Source: Pempheris klunzingeri (Eukaryota > Chordata > Actinopteri > Acropomatiformes > Pempheridae). From it: a stretch of 64,000 nt of DNA. Positions 1-15,800 of this stretch are shown here, piece by piece. How positions within the stretch are numbered: position 1 is the first letter of the stretch; every line of letters starts with the position of its first letter. The translations under genes were made by a program, and so were the position numbers. Location: the NCBI RefSeq assembly GCF_042242105.1, contig NC_092016.1, positions 14,770,501 to 14,834,500 of the forward strand, given 5' to 3'. The notes under the pieces were generated by a model. That model saw nothing but the letters and a program-made list of their open reading frames with translations. It did no database searches and had not been told where the DNA came from.

Positions 1-89
1 AAAATGCACTCACATAGACATCATATACAGCAACACACAGTGCGAGAAGAACTACTTGCTGACTGTATCCAACATTGACATGTGTTTAG

Positions 90-1010
90 GACACCCTAGT
101 GGATGCAGATGTTGCCATAGATGCTATGATGTGGCAGAACGGGGGCATGTGTGGCCTGGATCACTGGAACTTTGTGATGCACCCCGTCGATGCTGCAATG
201 ACCTGTGACCCCTGTGGCAGCTATGTTAGGAAATGGTGTCCTGAACTTGCAGATCTGCCCGATGAGCTTATTCACAAACCTTGGAAATGTCCGGCGTCTA
301 TGCTTCGACGTACTGGTGAGGAAAATTATAAGGCAGTGGGGTCATCTGTTGGCTTCTTAATATTAATTATGTCCAAGAGTTGCAGGTCAAACAAAACATG
401 CTACCAACAGTATACAGTTCCACAACGTAATATATAAATCTCCTCTCCTTTCTATCCTCACGGTTTAGGTGTGGTGTTTGGCCAGACATATCCTGGGCGA
501 ATAGTTACTGACCTGGAGGAGCGGAGGAGTCAGTCTCTGCAAGATGTAGCTCTGGTGCGGAAACAGTTTGGGCAGTTTGTAGACAAGCGCTCAGGCTGTG
601 ACTTGGTGCCCCTGCCCCCACGCCTGGTCTCTGAGGCTCTGGGATTATCACACAGCAACGGTGTCGTGACAGAAGGGAAGCAGTTCCTGTTGCCTGTTAT
701 CACCCGCATGGAATTCAAACACCAGCTAGACGATCCAGATGCAGACGCCGCCTCAAATCCATACAACGCTGTTCTAAAAGGATATGTGAGCCGCAAGAGG
801 GACGAGACCATTGCCTTCCTTAATGAGAGAGACTTTACTGCCAGTGTCATGCATGAGGGAGTCCAGAGGAAGGAGCGGCTGGAGAGTGACTACCGCAGAA
901 TAGAGGGACTCCCTCGGCCGCCAGCACCTCAGGGCAGGGCCAGACGAACGCCAACAGCCAAGGACAGGTTTTCTGTAGTACCTGGTGGGTCGGTCACCTC
1001 ACTCAGGTGA
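90..1010 (+). CDS. Photolyase/cryptochrome-family protein, C-terminal two exons (partial)
   Basis: Exons 90-315 and 469-1010 join in frame (phase 1) and encode the last 255 residues; the 5' part lies left of the window. The first exon holds the end of the FAD-binding photolyase fold. A W-Q-N-G-G-M-x-G-L-D-x-W segment is followed by HPVDAAMTCDPCGSYVRKWC and PELADLPDELIHKPW, which aligns with the family pattern of an NP segment, a DP-x-G-x-Y-x-R-x-W-x-PEL motif and an H-x-PW motif. The second exon begins GVVFGQTYPGRIVTDLEER, matching the conserved AG-x-x-x-G-x-x-YP-x-x-IV segment, and then runs into a charged, low-complexity tail rich in P and R. Family members bind FAD and either repair UV-damaged DNA or act as light or clock sensors. 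The sequence is not close to the animal CRY1/2, (6-4) or class II CPD enzymes I remember, so I give no symbol. The gene is convergent with gcsh. Confidence 0.75.
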
Positions 1011-1349
1011 CCCTGAGTTCAAAACTGAAGGTTTGTAGGTTCAAACAGTTACTTTAAGCGCACAAAAATGTTACAAAGGACAATGAGGCAAGAACAGGCC
1101 TAAAAGTCTTCTCTTCAAATCCACACTGGACCGAAAGATGTAGATCAAGTGACGAAGTTATTTGTGTTGGTCTTTTTTTAAATCTATTCTAGATTATGCA
1201 AATTACTAAATATGCATACAGCATTTATATTATTTGACACTAACATAAGGTGAAGTGTATCACCTGTTCAATACCTCATGTGACAAGCTGTAATTTTTAA
1301 GATGCCGCTCAAATTTGTAATATAAAAAGGTGGAACTTTGAGAAATAAA
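1011..1349 (+). other. 3' UTR and poly(A) signal of the photolyase-family gene
   Basis: This stretch follows the TGA at 1008-1010 and contains no further coding sequence. A canonical AATAAA lies at 1344-1349. The poly(A) signal of the convergent gcsh gene on the other strand is only about 35 bp further on. Confidence 0.6.
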
Positions 1350-1383
1350 AAATAACTAAGAAAACACAATGTTTGAGGAAATG

Positions 1384-1852
1384 TTTATTTTCTAATTTAC
1401 AGGTCCCATGTTTACAATGTAGTTGTCATACATGCAGTGTAGACCAACATTATTATTAATACCATAAAGACCAAAGTGCTTTTTTCAGTCTAACAATGTC
1501 TACAACAGAGACTCAAGTTTCCCTTTGACTGAAATGTTGCTGGAATAACTTCTACTGACCGTGAGTCTCAATCTCATCTGTTTGGGGATTTGAGGCTGCA
1601 ACAGCTCAACATGGGATGTTTAGTCAGTGCAGATTGACAGGTCCCCTAAAGTCAGTCTTTAACAGTAGATAAAGGATTCCTAATGTTCACAGCTCTACAA
1701 CACTGGCAGGTCAGCGACCTGGAGCTCTTGAGCTCCACTGGTGGATGCTAAGCATAGCATTGTAACTGACACAGGCACAACTTGTGGATCTCCCTGCCAG
1801 TAGTATTTAAAAAAGGAGAAAGGGAGTGCAGCGCTTGTTAGGAGGCCTCAGG
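1384..1852 (-). other. gcsh: gcsh 3' UTR with poly(A) signal
   Basis: On the minus strand an AATAAA (TTTATT at 1384-1389 on the plus strand) lies about 465 bases beyond the gcsh stop codon. I saw no other gene in this stretch, so it is read as the gcsh 3' untranslated region. Confidence 0.55.
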
Positions 1853-4068
1853 TTAGTCCTCAATGGAGCGGATGTATCTCTCATAGGCTGCTTCATCCAT
1901 TAGTGAATCAAGCTCAGCAGGGTTGGCAATGGTCATCTTCATCAGCCAGCCTATAGTGAATAGGTTAAAATATGACAATGACATGTGACAATAAAGTCTT
2001 TGAATCTTGAATCTTTGAAAATGGTTAGCAGTAATTGATGTAGATCAGGTGTGGAGTTAAGACGCCTCACACATAAATACAAGAAACGCATTACGCGATT
2101 ATGGTTAATTTTTTACAAACAAAATAAGAAAACAAGGTTAAAGATATTAATTTCAATGACAAACTGTCTACAGTGCCTGCCCTCTACATTATGTTGCATT
2201 ACTGCCATCTACTGGGAAGCAACGAAGCTGGGAAGCAGTTTTCCTTAAAGCTCAGGGCCCATAACTGTGAAGAATTATGGTTGGTAAAACAGTAAAAATG
2301 TTTTATCAACATATATATATATATTTTTTTTTCATTCATTACTGGATTAAAGTTTTTGGAATAAGTACAGGCAAAAATCTGGTAGAAAAAAATCTGAGTT
2401 GAGTATGAGACTTTTTTGCCATTTGGCCATTGTAGTGACTCCAATCACTCTAATCAACAGCTTTCTTCTGCAAGATACATACCAGTCAAAACATAACTGC
2501 AGTAACAGTTTTAAGAGGTAAACAAAGATTGGTGTGAACGTACAAATTGTGCAAATGACTATACACTCCAGAGGGTTGTTCTAGTCAAAGATCATCAACT
2601 TTACTTCTGTTTAAACTCTCAGATTAGCCAGATTTTTTTTTTTGCTTCTTTCACTTTTCAATGCCTTCTTCAAGTAAGAGAATGATCTACACGGACTCTA
2701 CAATGTATATTTATGTGCGTGCGTACCATCTTTGTAGCAGGATTTGTTGACCAGACCAGGTTTGTCTGCCAGTAGTGTATTGACCTCAACAACTTCTCCA
2801 GTCAAAGGGGAGTAGAGCTCACTGGCTGCCTTTACACTTTCCAGAGCTCCAAACTCATCTGTAACGGTAAATGTCAAAAACACGTGCATTTACATCAGAG
2901 TTAGGTTAGATTTCAGAAGTAGGGCAACTACACAAAGGGAAATATTGTTGTTATGTTAACTCTAATCAAGGTGGGTGTTTTGTGGCATGACAGCATCCAT
3001 ATACGTTTACTCATCCATGGGTCTTGCTTTAAAATGCAGACTTTTTTATGTAGCCAAACATGTTGATATCCATGGAGGAAAATTAAACTGCAAACAACAA
3101 TAGAGAATTTCTTATTTTCCCAAACAAGCAAAATACCTATATCACATTCTGTGGGTGATTTTTACACCCCTGGGTGGCACCAACCAAAGAGTGCCTACCT
3201 GTAAGTAATGGTGCCATTAACAAAATCAGATAATCAATCATAAGTTTGTTGATCAAACAAGTTGAGGCGTTTGTATTTCGTTTGCTCACTAGTCAGATGT
3301 GTTGCAGCCTACACGGCCATGGGGGAAATGATTTAAACTTAAACACGACACGAAATCAGGCTTTACTCACTTTATATCAGTCCTTACCGAGTGGATACTA
3401 CACAGTAAGATAGACCCACACTGTCCTGAACCTCTTACCTTGCTGAGCCAGCTGCGTTCCCACGTCTGGCAGTCCACAGTAAACTACATCTCCCAGAGCC
3501 TCCTGCAAGCGGCAGAAAGCAAGGTCAAAGGTAGCAGCAAAAACATTTAGCCTAGTGCGTGCCTGTGCATGTACATGTGTGTTTGTGTGGGTAAACAAGC
3601 ACATCCGGGGAACTTACTTGAGCAAAGTTGCTGATACCGACAGTCCCAACGCCGTCGTCTTCTACTCGAATCCATTCGTGCTTGTCTGTGAATTTAAGTG
3701 CTGCAAAATAACACAACAGACTCAGAAAACACAGAGTCTCCCGCAAGGAGAAGAGTTTGCAGTATTTTGTAATCCTCGCCCAGCAGGAGAAAAGCAAACA
3801 GACATGCAGCAGAGTCGTCAGCTCCCGTTGTCCTTTTCTCTAGCTAACGTTACCCTCTAGCTACCGAAAATGTTAGCTAACATGCTACGTCAAAACACAT
3901 CCAAACAGGGGGGATACCTGCTGTTAATCGGCTAGAAGAGGCTAGCCTTCTTCCAAAATAAGGTTTAGATGCCAGCCGCAGCGGAGAAAGTGGTGCCGAG
4001 CGGGTGAGTAAAGGCAAAACTGTGAAAAAGTTGGAAGACAGGGAGCGGATGAGCCCACAGGCGGCCAT
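1853..4068 (-). CDS. gcsh: Glycine cleavage system H protein, mitochondrial (complete)
   Basis: There are five exons, in transcript order 4068-3918, 3700-3618, 3502-3439, 2858-2727 and 1950-1853. Together they give 528 nt, or 175 residues plus stop; human GCSH is about 173. All introns are GT-AG and the phases are consistent. The N-terminus ([20 protein letters not shown] and onward, rich in R and S without acids) is a mitochondrial transit peptide. The mature part has the H-protein landmarks: [20 protein letters not shown], the lipoyl loop [20 protein letters not shown], in which the K of ESVKAASE carries lipoate, and [20 protein letters not shown]. The lipoyl arm shuttles the aminomethyl group between the P, T and L proteins when glycine is broken down in the mitochondrial matrix. 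The start is the first ATG before the transit peptide. The gene is head-to-tail with fam107b and tail-to-tail with the photolyase gene. Confidence 0.97.
2717..2858 (-). other. gcsh: gcsh exon 4: lipoyl-lysine exon
   Basis: Coding bases are 2858-2727, with the donor GT directly below. The exon encodes (D)[18 protein letters not shown] and on to NKSCYKDG. It contains the conserved E-S-V-K-A motif whose lysine is lipoylated, so it is the functional core of the protein. Confidence 0.93.
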
Positions 4069-4874
4069 ATTTGTCGCTTACTGATGAGAGCGGTCGTCCA
4101 ATTCTTCTTCGTGGGCATTAAATGCACCAGTGAAGCTCTACTGCCCTCCACTGATCAAGAGAACATTATAGTTGATTAACTCCATATTATATCTCTTATC
4201 TTCTGACTGTGCCTAAAGTCCAACAAAGATCAAAGCCATTTTTTTTCTTAAGATAATCATGTCTAATTATGTGCCATTTGTTTTGACTTATGTAGGTTAC
4301 TTATTGGGTCAAAACTGTCACCACAAAAAGAAGAATCAGTGCCTAAAAATCTGCATTATTAAGAATCTAGTTTTGGACAGATGCCTCTTTATTTTCATAT
4401 AATACCTTCCTCTTTTGCTTGTTTCAACCATCTCTCCATTCTGAGCTAATTTGGTAGTTTTAATAGGCTGCTGTGGTATTATGCATTACCCATCAAACCC
4501 ACAAACAAAAAGTTTTATTTTGACGCTGCCTTTTTATTGGCTTCAACCTTGTGACCCATATTATTAGTGCCACCAGTTAGTCCAGTTTTCCTCTTCAACA
4601 TTAACATTATCTCACTGATGGAAAGATTGCAAGCTTTTGGTGGGCTAGTCTTCCAAGCATACAGCATCTGAATCCAGTTGTAGATTTTCACCTCCTACTG
4701 CCTACAACTGCAAAGAAAATACTATGAATTCATCATTACACATTATGTGTGATTACTGGATTGGATTTCTGGGTTGCAGTTTGTGCCGCATATCTGATTT
4801 GCCATTTTCCAGGTCTGTAAATCTTTTATTGAAAACGTCAGAACTCCAGCAACACTTGTAGTTTCCAGAACAAC
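4069..4874 (-). promoter_or_regulatory. Intergenic: gcsh promoter region and gap to the fam107b 3' end
   Basis: No coding sequence is visible here. The first 100 bases above the gcsh ATG should hold its promoter, but I see no TATA box. The rest is AT-rich spacer up to the fam107b poly(A) signal. Confidence 0.4.
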
Positions 4875-6486
4875 TTTATTGTTTTTATTCCAAATACTCT
4901 AAGTCTAGACGTCTGGCTGTTGCAGTCTGTGAACAAAATCAACATCAGCTCAGACAAAATAAGCTGAGCTTATCACAACGATAGGCTGTTTGACAGACGT
5001 ACTGCTTTGCTGTTATTACTGCATCAAGTTCCATTCAGAAAATAAAGACTGCTGTTTCTTAGATAACAAATCCACAGACTCCAGCAGCACACAAAATAAA
5101 GACAAATAAATGGAACGTGTTAAAATTATATTCATTTAAAAGGTTTTGAAGAAGAACATGGGGTTAAGTTATAATGAACTTGCTTCATCCAGTGAGAATA
5201 GTAGCAATTATCTCGTGGAGATGCAAAAAAACTGAATTTTAGACTCACAATATTATTGTGTGTGATATTTAATATCCACTGTGCACTTTCAGTTATCAGT
5301 TTCTCACACTGTGCAACTATTTTAGAATTTGTGTAGTGTAATGGCAACATTCATTATTTAAAATGTTTTGCAGATATTCAGATTTACTGATTTATGGCTC
5401 TATTGTAAGTAAACACAATAAACTAGAGGGAAAAAGTTCCAGGACACTTATCAGAATGTTCTCGGGAGCCACGCAGATATCTCAAAAGTGTACCAATCAA
5501 TTAAATCTGACAGGTGGCCTACATGTGTATACTATAAATCCTTTGTTCATAAAAGCACACAAAGACTGATTAGACAGGGTTCAAGGCTCATTCTTATTGA
5601 CCAATCTAACAAAGACTTAAATTATTTATTAAGTAACACTTTTATTTATACAAAACAACAGAATATATAAAGAAAATGTCACTCTCATGCCTGGGAGTTC
5701 TACTATTGCTCAAAATTGCATTAGCTGAGGAAATGGCATGTTTAAAATTTTAAAAATAATCATAAAGCAAACTTGAGTGTTCACACAACCATACACTCCC
5801 TTTGTCCTGTTCTGGCCTCATGTACTATGTTGTAAAACGAACTAAAATACAGAACGACTAAAAGTGTCCTCCCCTATACCCGGGCTAAAAGCTACAAACA
5901 TAAATAACAAAAGCACATTTGTTTGGCTTTTACATTACACAGCTTCAAGAGTCCATCCAGTGTCCACTTTTCCTTATTTGATTCTGAAGATGAGAACGAA
6001 AAAAACAACAACGATAACAACATTGATAACAGTAAAGAGAGACGACAGCTTGCTGTGGAGAGAGGAGTGATAACAGAGGGGATGAAAACTCCTGTGTGTG
6101 TGTATGTGTGTGTGTGTGTTTGGTTGTTTCTCCATCAGAGCTCATTGGAAGCTTGCTCGCCCTCGTTGAAAGGCGCATAACATGTTAACATGTCTGTGTT
6201 AGGTCCCTCCTGCGGGTGGGGGGGTGCCATGTGTTGCTGGATGGGTGTGAGGAGCAGAAGTGAGAACTGGTGGTCCGTGGCAGGCAGACAGAGGGAAGTC
6301 TTAAGTCTGTAAAGTCTCTCTCCTCACTGCATTAAGGAACAGCTAGGGTGGGAAAGCCAGGGAGTTCATCTCCGACCACGGTCAGGTCACCACCGAACAC
6401 TCTCTCATTTTGCACACACACTCCCGACGTCTCCGTGCCCACATACACGCGCACAATCAGCCAGACCCAGACACCCCTGCTGGTTT
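4875..6486 (-). other. fam107b: fam107b 3' UTR with poly(A) signal
   Basis: An AATAAA on the minus strand (TTTATT at 4875-4880 on the plus strand) lies 1.6 kb beyond the fam107b stop codon, and nothing coding intervenes. A CA/GT run lies at about 6094-6120. Whether the whole stretch is transcribed cannot be seen from sequence alone; other possible signals occur inside it, for example near 5640. Confidence 0.5.
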
Positions 6487-9945
<3,459 letters not shown>

Positions 9946-9989
9946 GACACTCCTCCCCGGTGACAGTGACAGACCAGGGTCACACGGAT

Positions 9990-11059
9990 CTGAATCAACA
10001 GAAGCATAAGGACCCTCATTTAACCATCACTGTGATATGGCTTCAGATGCAGCATTGCAGTGTCCACAGAAATCTTAAAATAAGTGTTGCACAGGCTAAC
10101 ATTTTTCAGGGACCTATTATTTCTCTGAAATGACACTTCTTTCAAACTCTGATATGGCCAAGGGCCTGATCCTCTGGCATAAACACAGAGTTTTTGAATG
10201 GTCTCCATAGTGATGGAGGGCCTCAGTGCTGGAATTACATAATTGTTCCAGACTGAGTGAGGAGGAACATTCATACCCCTATCGGGAGCCATATGCAAAA
10301 TATCGAGCCAATGAATCAGGACAGTACAGTCAATATCTTTGAGGCAGGTAGTTATGTAAATATTCCAGAAGTTGTAAACACATTAGTGACCCAAAGCTGA
10401 ATGCTTGAATGATCTCAAAAATCAAAAAGATTCCTACTCATGACCTCCAAATGTGGGCACGATGCCTTTAGCCCAAGATAGTCAATCGATCTTCACAAGT
10501 ATTGTATATAAAGTATTGTTTCATGTATAGAAAGCAAACCAGCGCATGTATGGAAATCTACAATCTTCTGATCAATGGGTCACCTATATAAAGGCCATTA
10601 TAAAGCTGAGAAACAACTGGGATAGAGTTTGACCAATGCCTCCTGTTAATCAGTGTCACAGTTCATGGCAGCTAAATGTTCCCCAGTTACTTACTCTTAG
10701 TAAAAACATCCCCAGTTGCATCTGAGTGATGGCTCACATACTCAATTTAAAATAATAAATAATCAGAAATGTTTAAATAAACACATTCACGGATACAATT
10801 TACAGTCTGACCAGCTGAAATGAGAACATAATACAATTTGACTAAAAAGATGTTTTTTCCCCTTTAAGACACATTTAACAGATTTAAGACTAAAACGAAT
10901 ACTTTTAAGTATTCCACTTTTATGTAGCGTTGGAAAAAATGCGCAAATTTCAGTCTTGGCATAACTCACCCTGCAGATGAGGAAAGACGGGGTATCTAAA
11001 CATAGTCGTCATCCCTGCTATTTTGATCCAGAATAAATTTTCCAGGAAAGGCTATTATA
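9990..11059 (-). other. fam107b intron, no gene seen
   Basis: AT-rich sequence between the candidate TATA-driven first exon and the first common coding exon. I see no coding exon or RNA gene in it. Confidence 0.4.
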
Positions 11060-11065
11060 ACTCAC

Positions 11066-11140
11066 TGTCCTGTTTATCAGTATGTTGCAGAGCCTCACAC
11101 AGGAGCGGTGCTTTGTTCTGCACAGCTGTCCGCTACTGAG
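11066..11140 (-). other. fam107b: Candidate TATA-driven first exon of fam107b (5' UTR)
   Basis: On the minus strand a clean TATAAA (11163-11168) sits about 30 bp upstream of a short stretch that ends in a strong donor GTGAGT (plus-strand ACTCAC at 11060-11065). The stretch has no ATG and would splice to the acceptor at 9990. A CT/GA-rich tract (about 11190-11230) lies just upstream of the TATA box. This is an inference from signals alone; the transcription start is estimated. Confidence 0.45.
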
Positions 11141-11162
11141 CTGGTTGGAGTTCAAAGACTGT

Positions 11163-11168
11163 TTTATA
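11163..11168 (-). promoter_or_regulatory. TATA box, candidate fam107b short-isoform promoter
   Basis: The minus strand reads GCTATAAAAC here, a consensus TATA box. A 5' splice donor follows about 100 bp downstream, and the coding exon of fam107b lies 1.1 kb downstream. Confidence 0.45.
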
Positions 11169-11239
11169 GCTGCGCTCACGCACACATGCACGCTCCCTCC
11201 CTCCCTCTCTCTCTCTCTGCTCCCTCCCTCACCTCCTGC

Positions 11240-12838
11240 CTCCCACTCACTGTTTATGTACATCTCTAGGCAAAGATCAGTTTGTGACTACAAAGATTTT
11301 TCACCAATTAAAGAATATGCTCACTTGTTATTTTATTAAACCTTGTGGTATTTTCATATGGCCTGTAAAATAGTCCCATATGGAATGGCGACAAGACGTC
11401 TGGCTTAAAATAGCATTAAATTGGTATTGAACTGCACTATAAAAATTACTGAGTCTGCTTACTTCAATATCAGATAACAAAGTCACGTGCATTTCTTCTT
11501 GAGTGATGTTTTGGACCGAGCCATTCGCATACATCAGTTGTACCAAAGATGCATTTAACTGCACGTGTTCGACACAGAGGAGGGGGAGTGTGTCCTCACA
11601 ATCAAAACATACAAGCAGAGGATGGGTGTAACGAGTTAAGGACACCACTAGAGGTCGATATTTTTGCATGCACCAAACCATGTGAGTTACATAACAAAGA
11701 AGCCTAAGATAAACAGGGTTTGTGGCTGCACAATGCCGAACAAAGACAGAGAAACACCACCAATGGAATATGTTTACAACGAAAATACTGCTTTTTTCAG
11801 TGGGTTGTGATCAACAGTCATAGTGGTGGGTAATCCCTTATAATCTCGGATTAATAACCTTTTAGAAATTGTGTTTACTAACTCGTGTGGCCAAAATAAA
11901 TCTTGAACTCTATGTGTACAATAAATTCATAAAATCATCAGCTTAAGAAAACAGGTTTAGAGTCAAGTTTGGGGAAAAAAATATTCATGAGTCTGCTCCT
12001 AAAAATAAGAGATTTCACTAGGTTAGGAACAAGTATTTTCCTCTACATCACTATAAAGATGTTTGGTACATGCCTGTCACAGTGCATGCTCTGACACAGT
12101 CACGACATGGTGACTGTGTTTGTGCATGTGCGATTGGAGAGGTGGGCAGAGCAGCTTTTTGGCTGCAATCAGGGGCTGCGTGTGAGCACACACGTGCTGT
12201 GTACATCAAAGGCGGTTTCTGTTCGTGCCGGTGGTAGGGGGTAGAGGAACTTAAAGACTGGCAGTGTTGTCAAAGTGTCCGTTTGCTTAACACATCTGCT
12301 CCTACTTCCTCTGAGCCCCAAGGGAGAGGGGAAGTGACATAGGGAGTTCAAAAGGAACCTGCAACCTCAAATTGGAGCCCTGCTTAAATTCTGCCCTATC
12401 ACCGGTAGTCCTGCATGTTATATTTAATGCCCCTTCTGGTTTCGCTTAAAAGCTACATTGATAACATGTTTCACTATCAGTTAAAGTCTAACACCTACAG
12501 AGCACAGTAGATAACCAAGTTCACATATTCCAAAGTCGGCCAGATAAAGAAATGCATTTTCATATTAACTATGAAAATGCCTCAATCCTTTTACAGATGT
12601 TTTACTATGTCTGGGCAACACAATACTGTGACAAACAGCCACTTCAGCACATACAATAGATAGGCTGTGTTTATATCTACAACAAGAAAACGGTAACTAT
12701 TGCAGAAAGCCTCCAGGCATGCCAGTGTGTGGATAACAGTACACCGTTTTGGGACAGCACTCCCTGCTGTTCCAGGAATGCCATTAAAACAGTTTGTTTA
12801 TTGGTTTTGGAAACACAGTCGTACAGCACAGACAACAG

Positions 12839-12891
<53 letters not shown>

Positions 12892-15800
12892 TAATGAGCC
12901 TCCTAAAGCCCTGAACTTCCAAGATGTCCAAGAGACAGGGCGCAGCATTTAGACGAATCATATGTCCAAGCGTTCAGGAATAAAATGAGAAGAAAGTTGG
13001 TGAAAACAATGGAAAAGAAAAGAGAAAAACTGGGTCAGAGGAGAGTCAAGGATAAGAGAAAAGGGAGTTGGCCAAAGAGAGCCTTACTCTGTTTACTTCA
13101 CTCTCTCCCTGTCATCCTCATGACCTGCATATGACTGATCTCAATCACTGCGAAATGTCACATTTTTGGATCAGCCAGCAACGGGAAACATCCGATTAAT
13201 CATGTAAAAGAAGGCTAAATGTAGAGCAGAAAGTTAAATCCAGGCTGAAAAGAGGCTGAAACTATACATGTTTTCAACAATATATCACTCATACCATCCT
13301 CTCGCTCTCGCTCACACACACACTTTTCTTTTCTCTGTATAACTATGAATAGAAGACATAATCTTTTCTAGTTTCCAATGCAGATATGAGATGCATGTGT
13401 TTGATAGGCATGTTTGTAGCTGTGTGTGTGTGTGTGTGTGAAAGTGTACCCAACAGTGGCAGGCTGCATTAGAGCTGATAGAGTGACTTATCTTGGAAGG
13501 ATAGAGTGCCCGCACTGTGCCAAGTGATTGCATCACCGTGGCCAGCTCTGCTATATGAGCCAACACAAAGACTTGCATTCATGATATGGACTCATTTCTC
13601 AATTTCCCCCTTAACTGTCATCTGCTCTACGTTGCCATGGAGACCAGCCATCACTCACATTTCCTTGAGTGACACAGCACTGCGGAGCTGGAAACAGCTA
13701 ATGCAAACTTAACACCTAAAAGCTTTCACTTTCACTAACCAAAACAACTTGAAACTACCTAGACTCAATGTCTTTATAACAGCGATGGATCAAATCACTG
13801 TGTGATGTGTGTTGTGAAAGGTGTCTCTCATTGTGATGAACCCACACAGAGAGTTGTCACCTGACGTTGCCAAGCATCAAACGTCAGACAAACAATGTTA
13901 GTGATGAGCTGCTTTTTCCTCTGCCAGGTTGTGAAAAACTTGTCACACTTTGCTTGTGCACGAATAAATATGTACATACATATAATATAAATATGTATGT
14001 GTCTATGAGAAGCCTTCTTCCTAGTCTAACCCAACAGTGAAGAACACAGATGGGCAGAAAGGCTAATGAGGGATGAGCATGAGAACCTAAATTGGCCATT
14101 GTCAGTGCTTCTTTTTCATTTCATTGTCAGGAATCAAACAAACAAACAACACTGTGAATATTACAGGAAAGACAAACAGCTACAAAATGTGTATCATTAC
14201 TGACATGAAAGAGGGAAATAAGAGGTCGCTGACTCAATGTTAGGATCAGAGCCAAGATGGACAATAAAAAAAACACAAACATGACATGGTTTAGCTCTCA
14301 TGAGTCAACAGTGGCCTTAGTCGTGCTGCAGCCTCGAAAGACAGAGAAAATGAAGGCGAGGAGAGCAGCTGGTGGCCTGCTTCACCATCTGACCCCCTGT
14401 CCTCCTCCAAGATACAGGCGCAGACAGAGCGCACCGTCCAGAGCTCTGCACAGGGTGGGGCCAGGGCCGTCAACTGTCATTGGTTGTGAACGCATGGCTG
14501 ACCACACCCTCTCCATCATCAGCCAGCCAGGATTTGTTTTCCATAGTATCCTGCACAAAGGTTCACAAGGGTCAGATTGACAAAGAAGGATTGATCAGCA
14601 TTTAAGCATTCGGTTTGATGATTTACTGATTGTAGATGCATCTAATGTGAAAAAGGGACTTGACTTTTAAAAGAGCAAAGCCAAAGTCAATTCATTTTAA
14701 TGAGAACCTGAAAGACCTTTAAGAATGGATACTACACTATACTTATGTAACCCAAGAGAGCAACCCATGATTTTGGCTAAATTGCCCATATTGTGATTAT
14801 ACATGGGTGCATTCAATATAAGAAAAAGCAAGATCATAATTTCATGGAAAAACGGAAGAAAAATATGTATAGCTTTCTTTACATCTAATTCACCATCCCT
14901 TCAGATATCTCTTGTCCCATGTAGTTCCTCTTGCTCAATCTCCCTGTATCTTTTTTTTTTTGGCCAGATCCTGTCTATTCCGCTCACAGATGGGAGGTCC
15001 ACCCCTCAGGGGAAATTGCGTCATCAATACCCCTAAAGCAACCCCCACACCCAGTTCTCTGTCTCTCACACATACACACACACACACACCCTTTCTCCCC
15101 TTGCTGTGTGTTACAAGCCGGACGGATCCCAGCGTGCTTCTCTTAGCCTTTCTGCTAATGAAGCGGCCATTCAGCCATAAATAGGGGAGGCCCTAATTAA
15201 AACACACAGATAGATGAGCTTTTAACGGACAGCTGTGTAGGGATGGGGGAGGGAGAGCAGGGGTGTGTGCGTGCGAGAGAGTGAAAGTGACAGAAAAAGT
15301 AGAAGCAGAGAGTTGGGGGCCTAGTAGTGACAATGAGCTCATTTCCCGGACAACCCTGGTGGACGTACATGCTCATTTACAAGCCTCCCCCATGACGACA
15401 CATAAATCATGGTGGGCCGTGCTGTGACGTACGTCTGCGCTCGTTTCCAGAGTACAGAACTGAACAATAGAAACACATTTTCCTGTCACGCGCACCTACA
15501 AAAACACACAAAGTCACAATAACAAAAAAAACAAATCATGCCCACAGCATTTGTTTTCAATTTTGTATTGTATGTGCATGTGTAGGCAAAATAATGTGTG
15601 TGCACAAGTGACACTCATGCTCCCCTCAAGCAAAACAGATCTGCCAGCACATGCCAAAGAAAGAACCAGCCAATAACACAGAACCAGGAACTAGTCATGA
15701 TCACAAACATATTTCTGTCAGTTCAAAAGCAAACTTGTTAGCTCTTGCTAACGCTATTAATAGTTTGAGTTTAGAGTACATTGCTAAAATGTATAGTTCA

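Noticed and set aside
530-850. Minus-strand open frame of 106 codons
   Set aside because: It is the antisense shadow of the photolyase-family exon at 469-1010.
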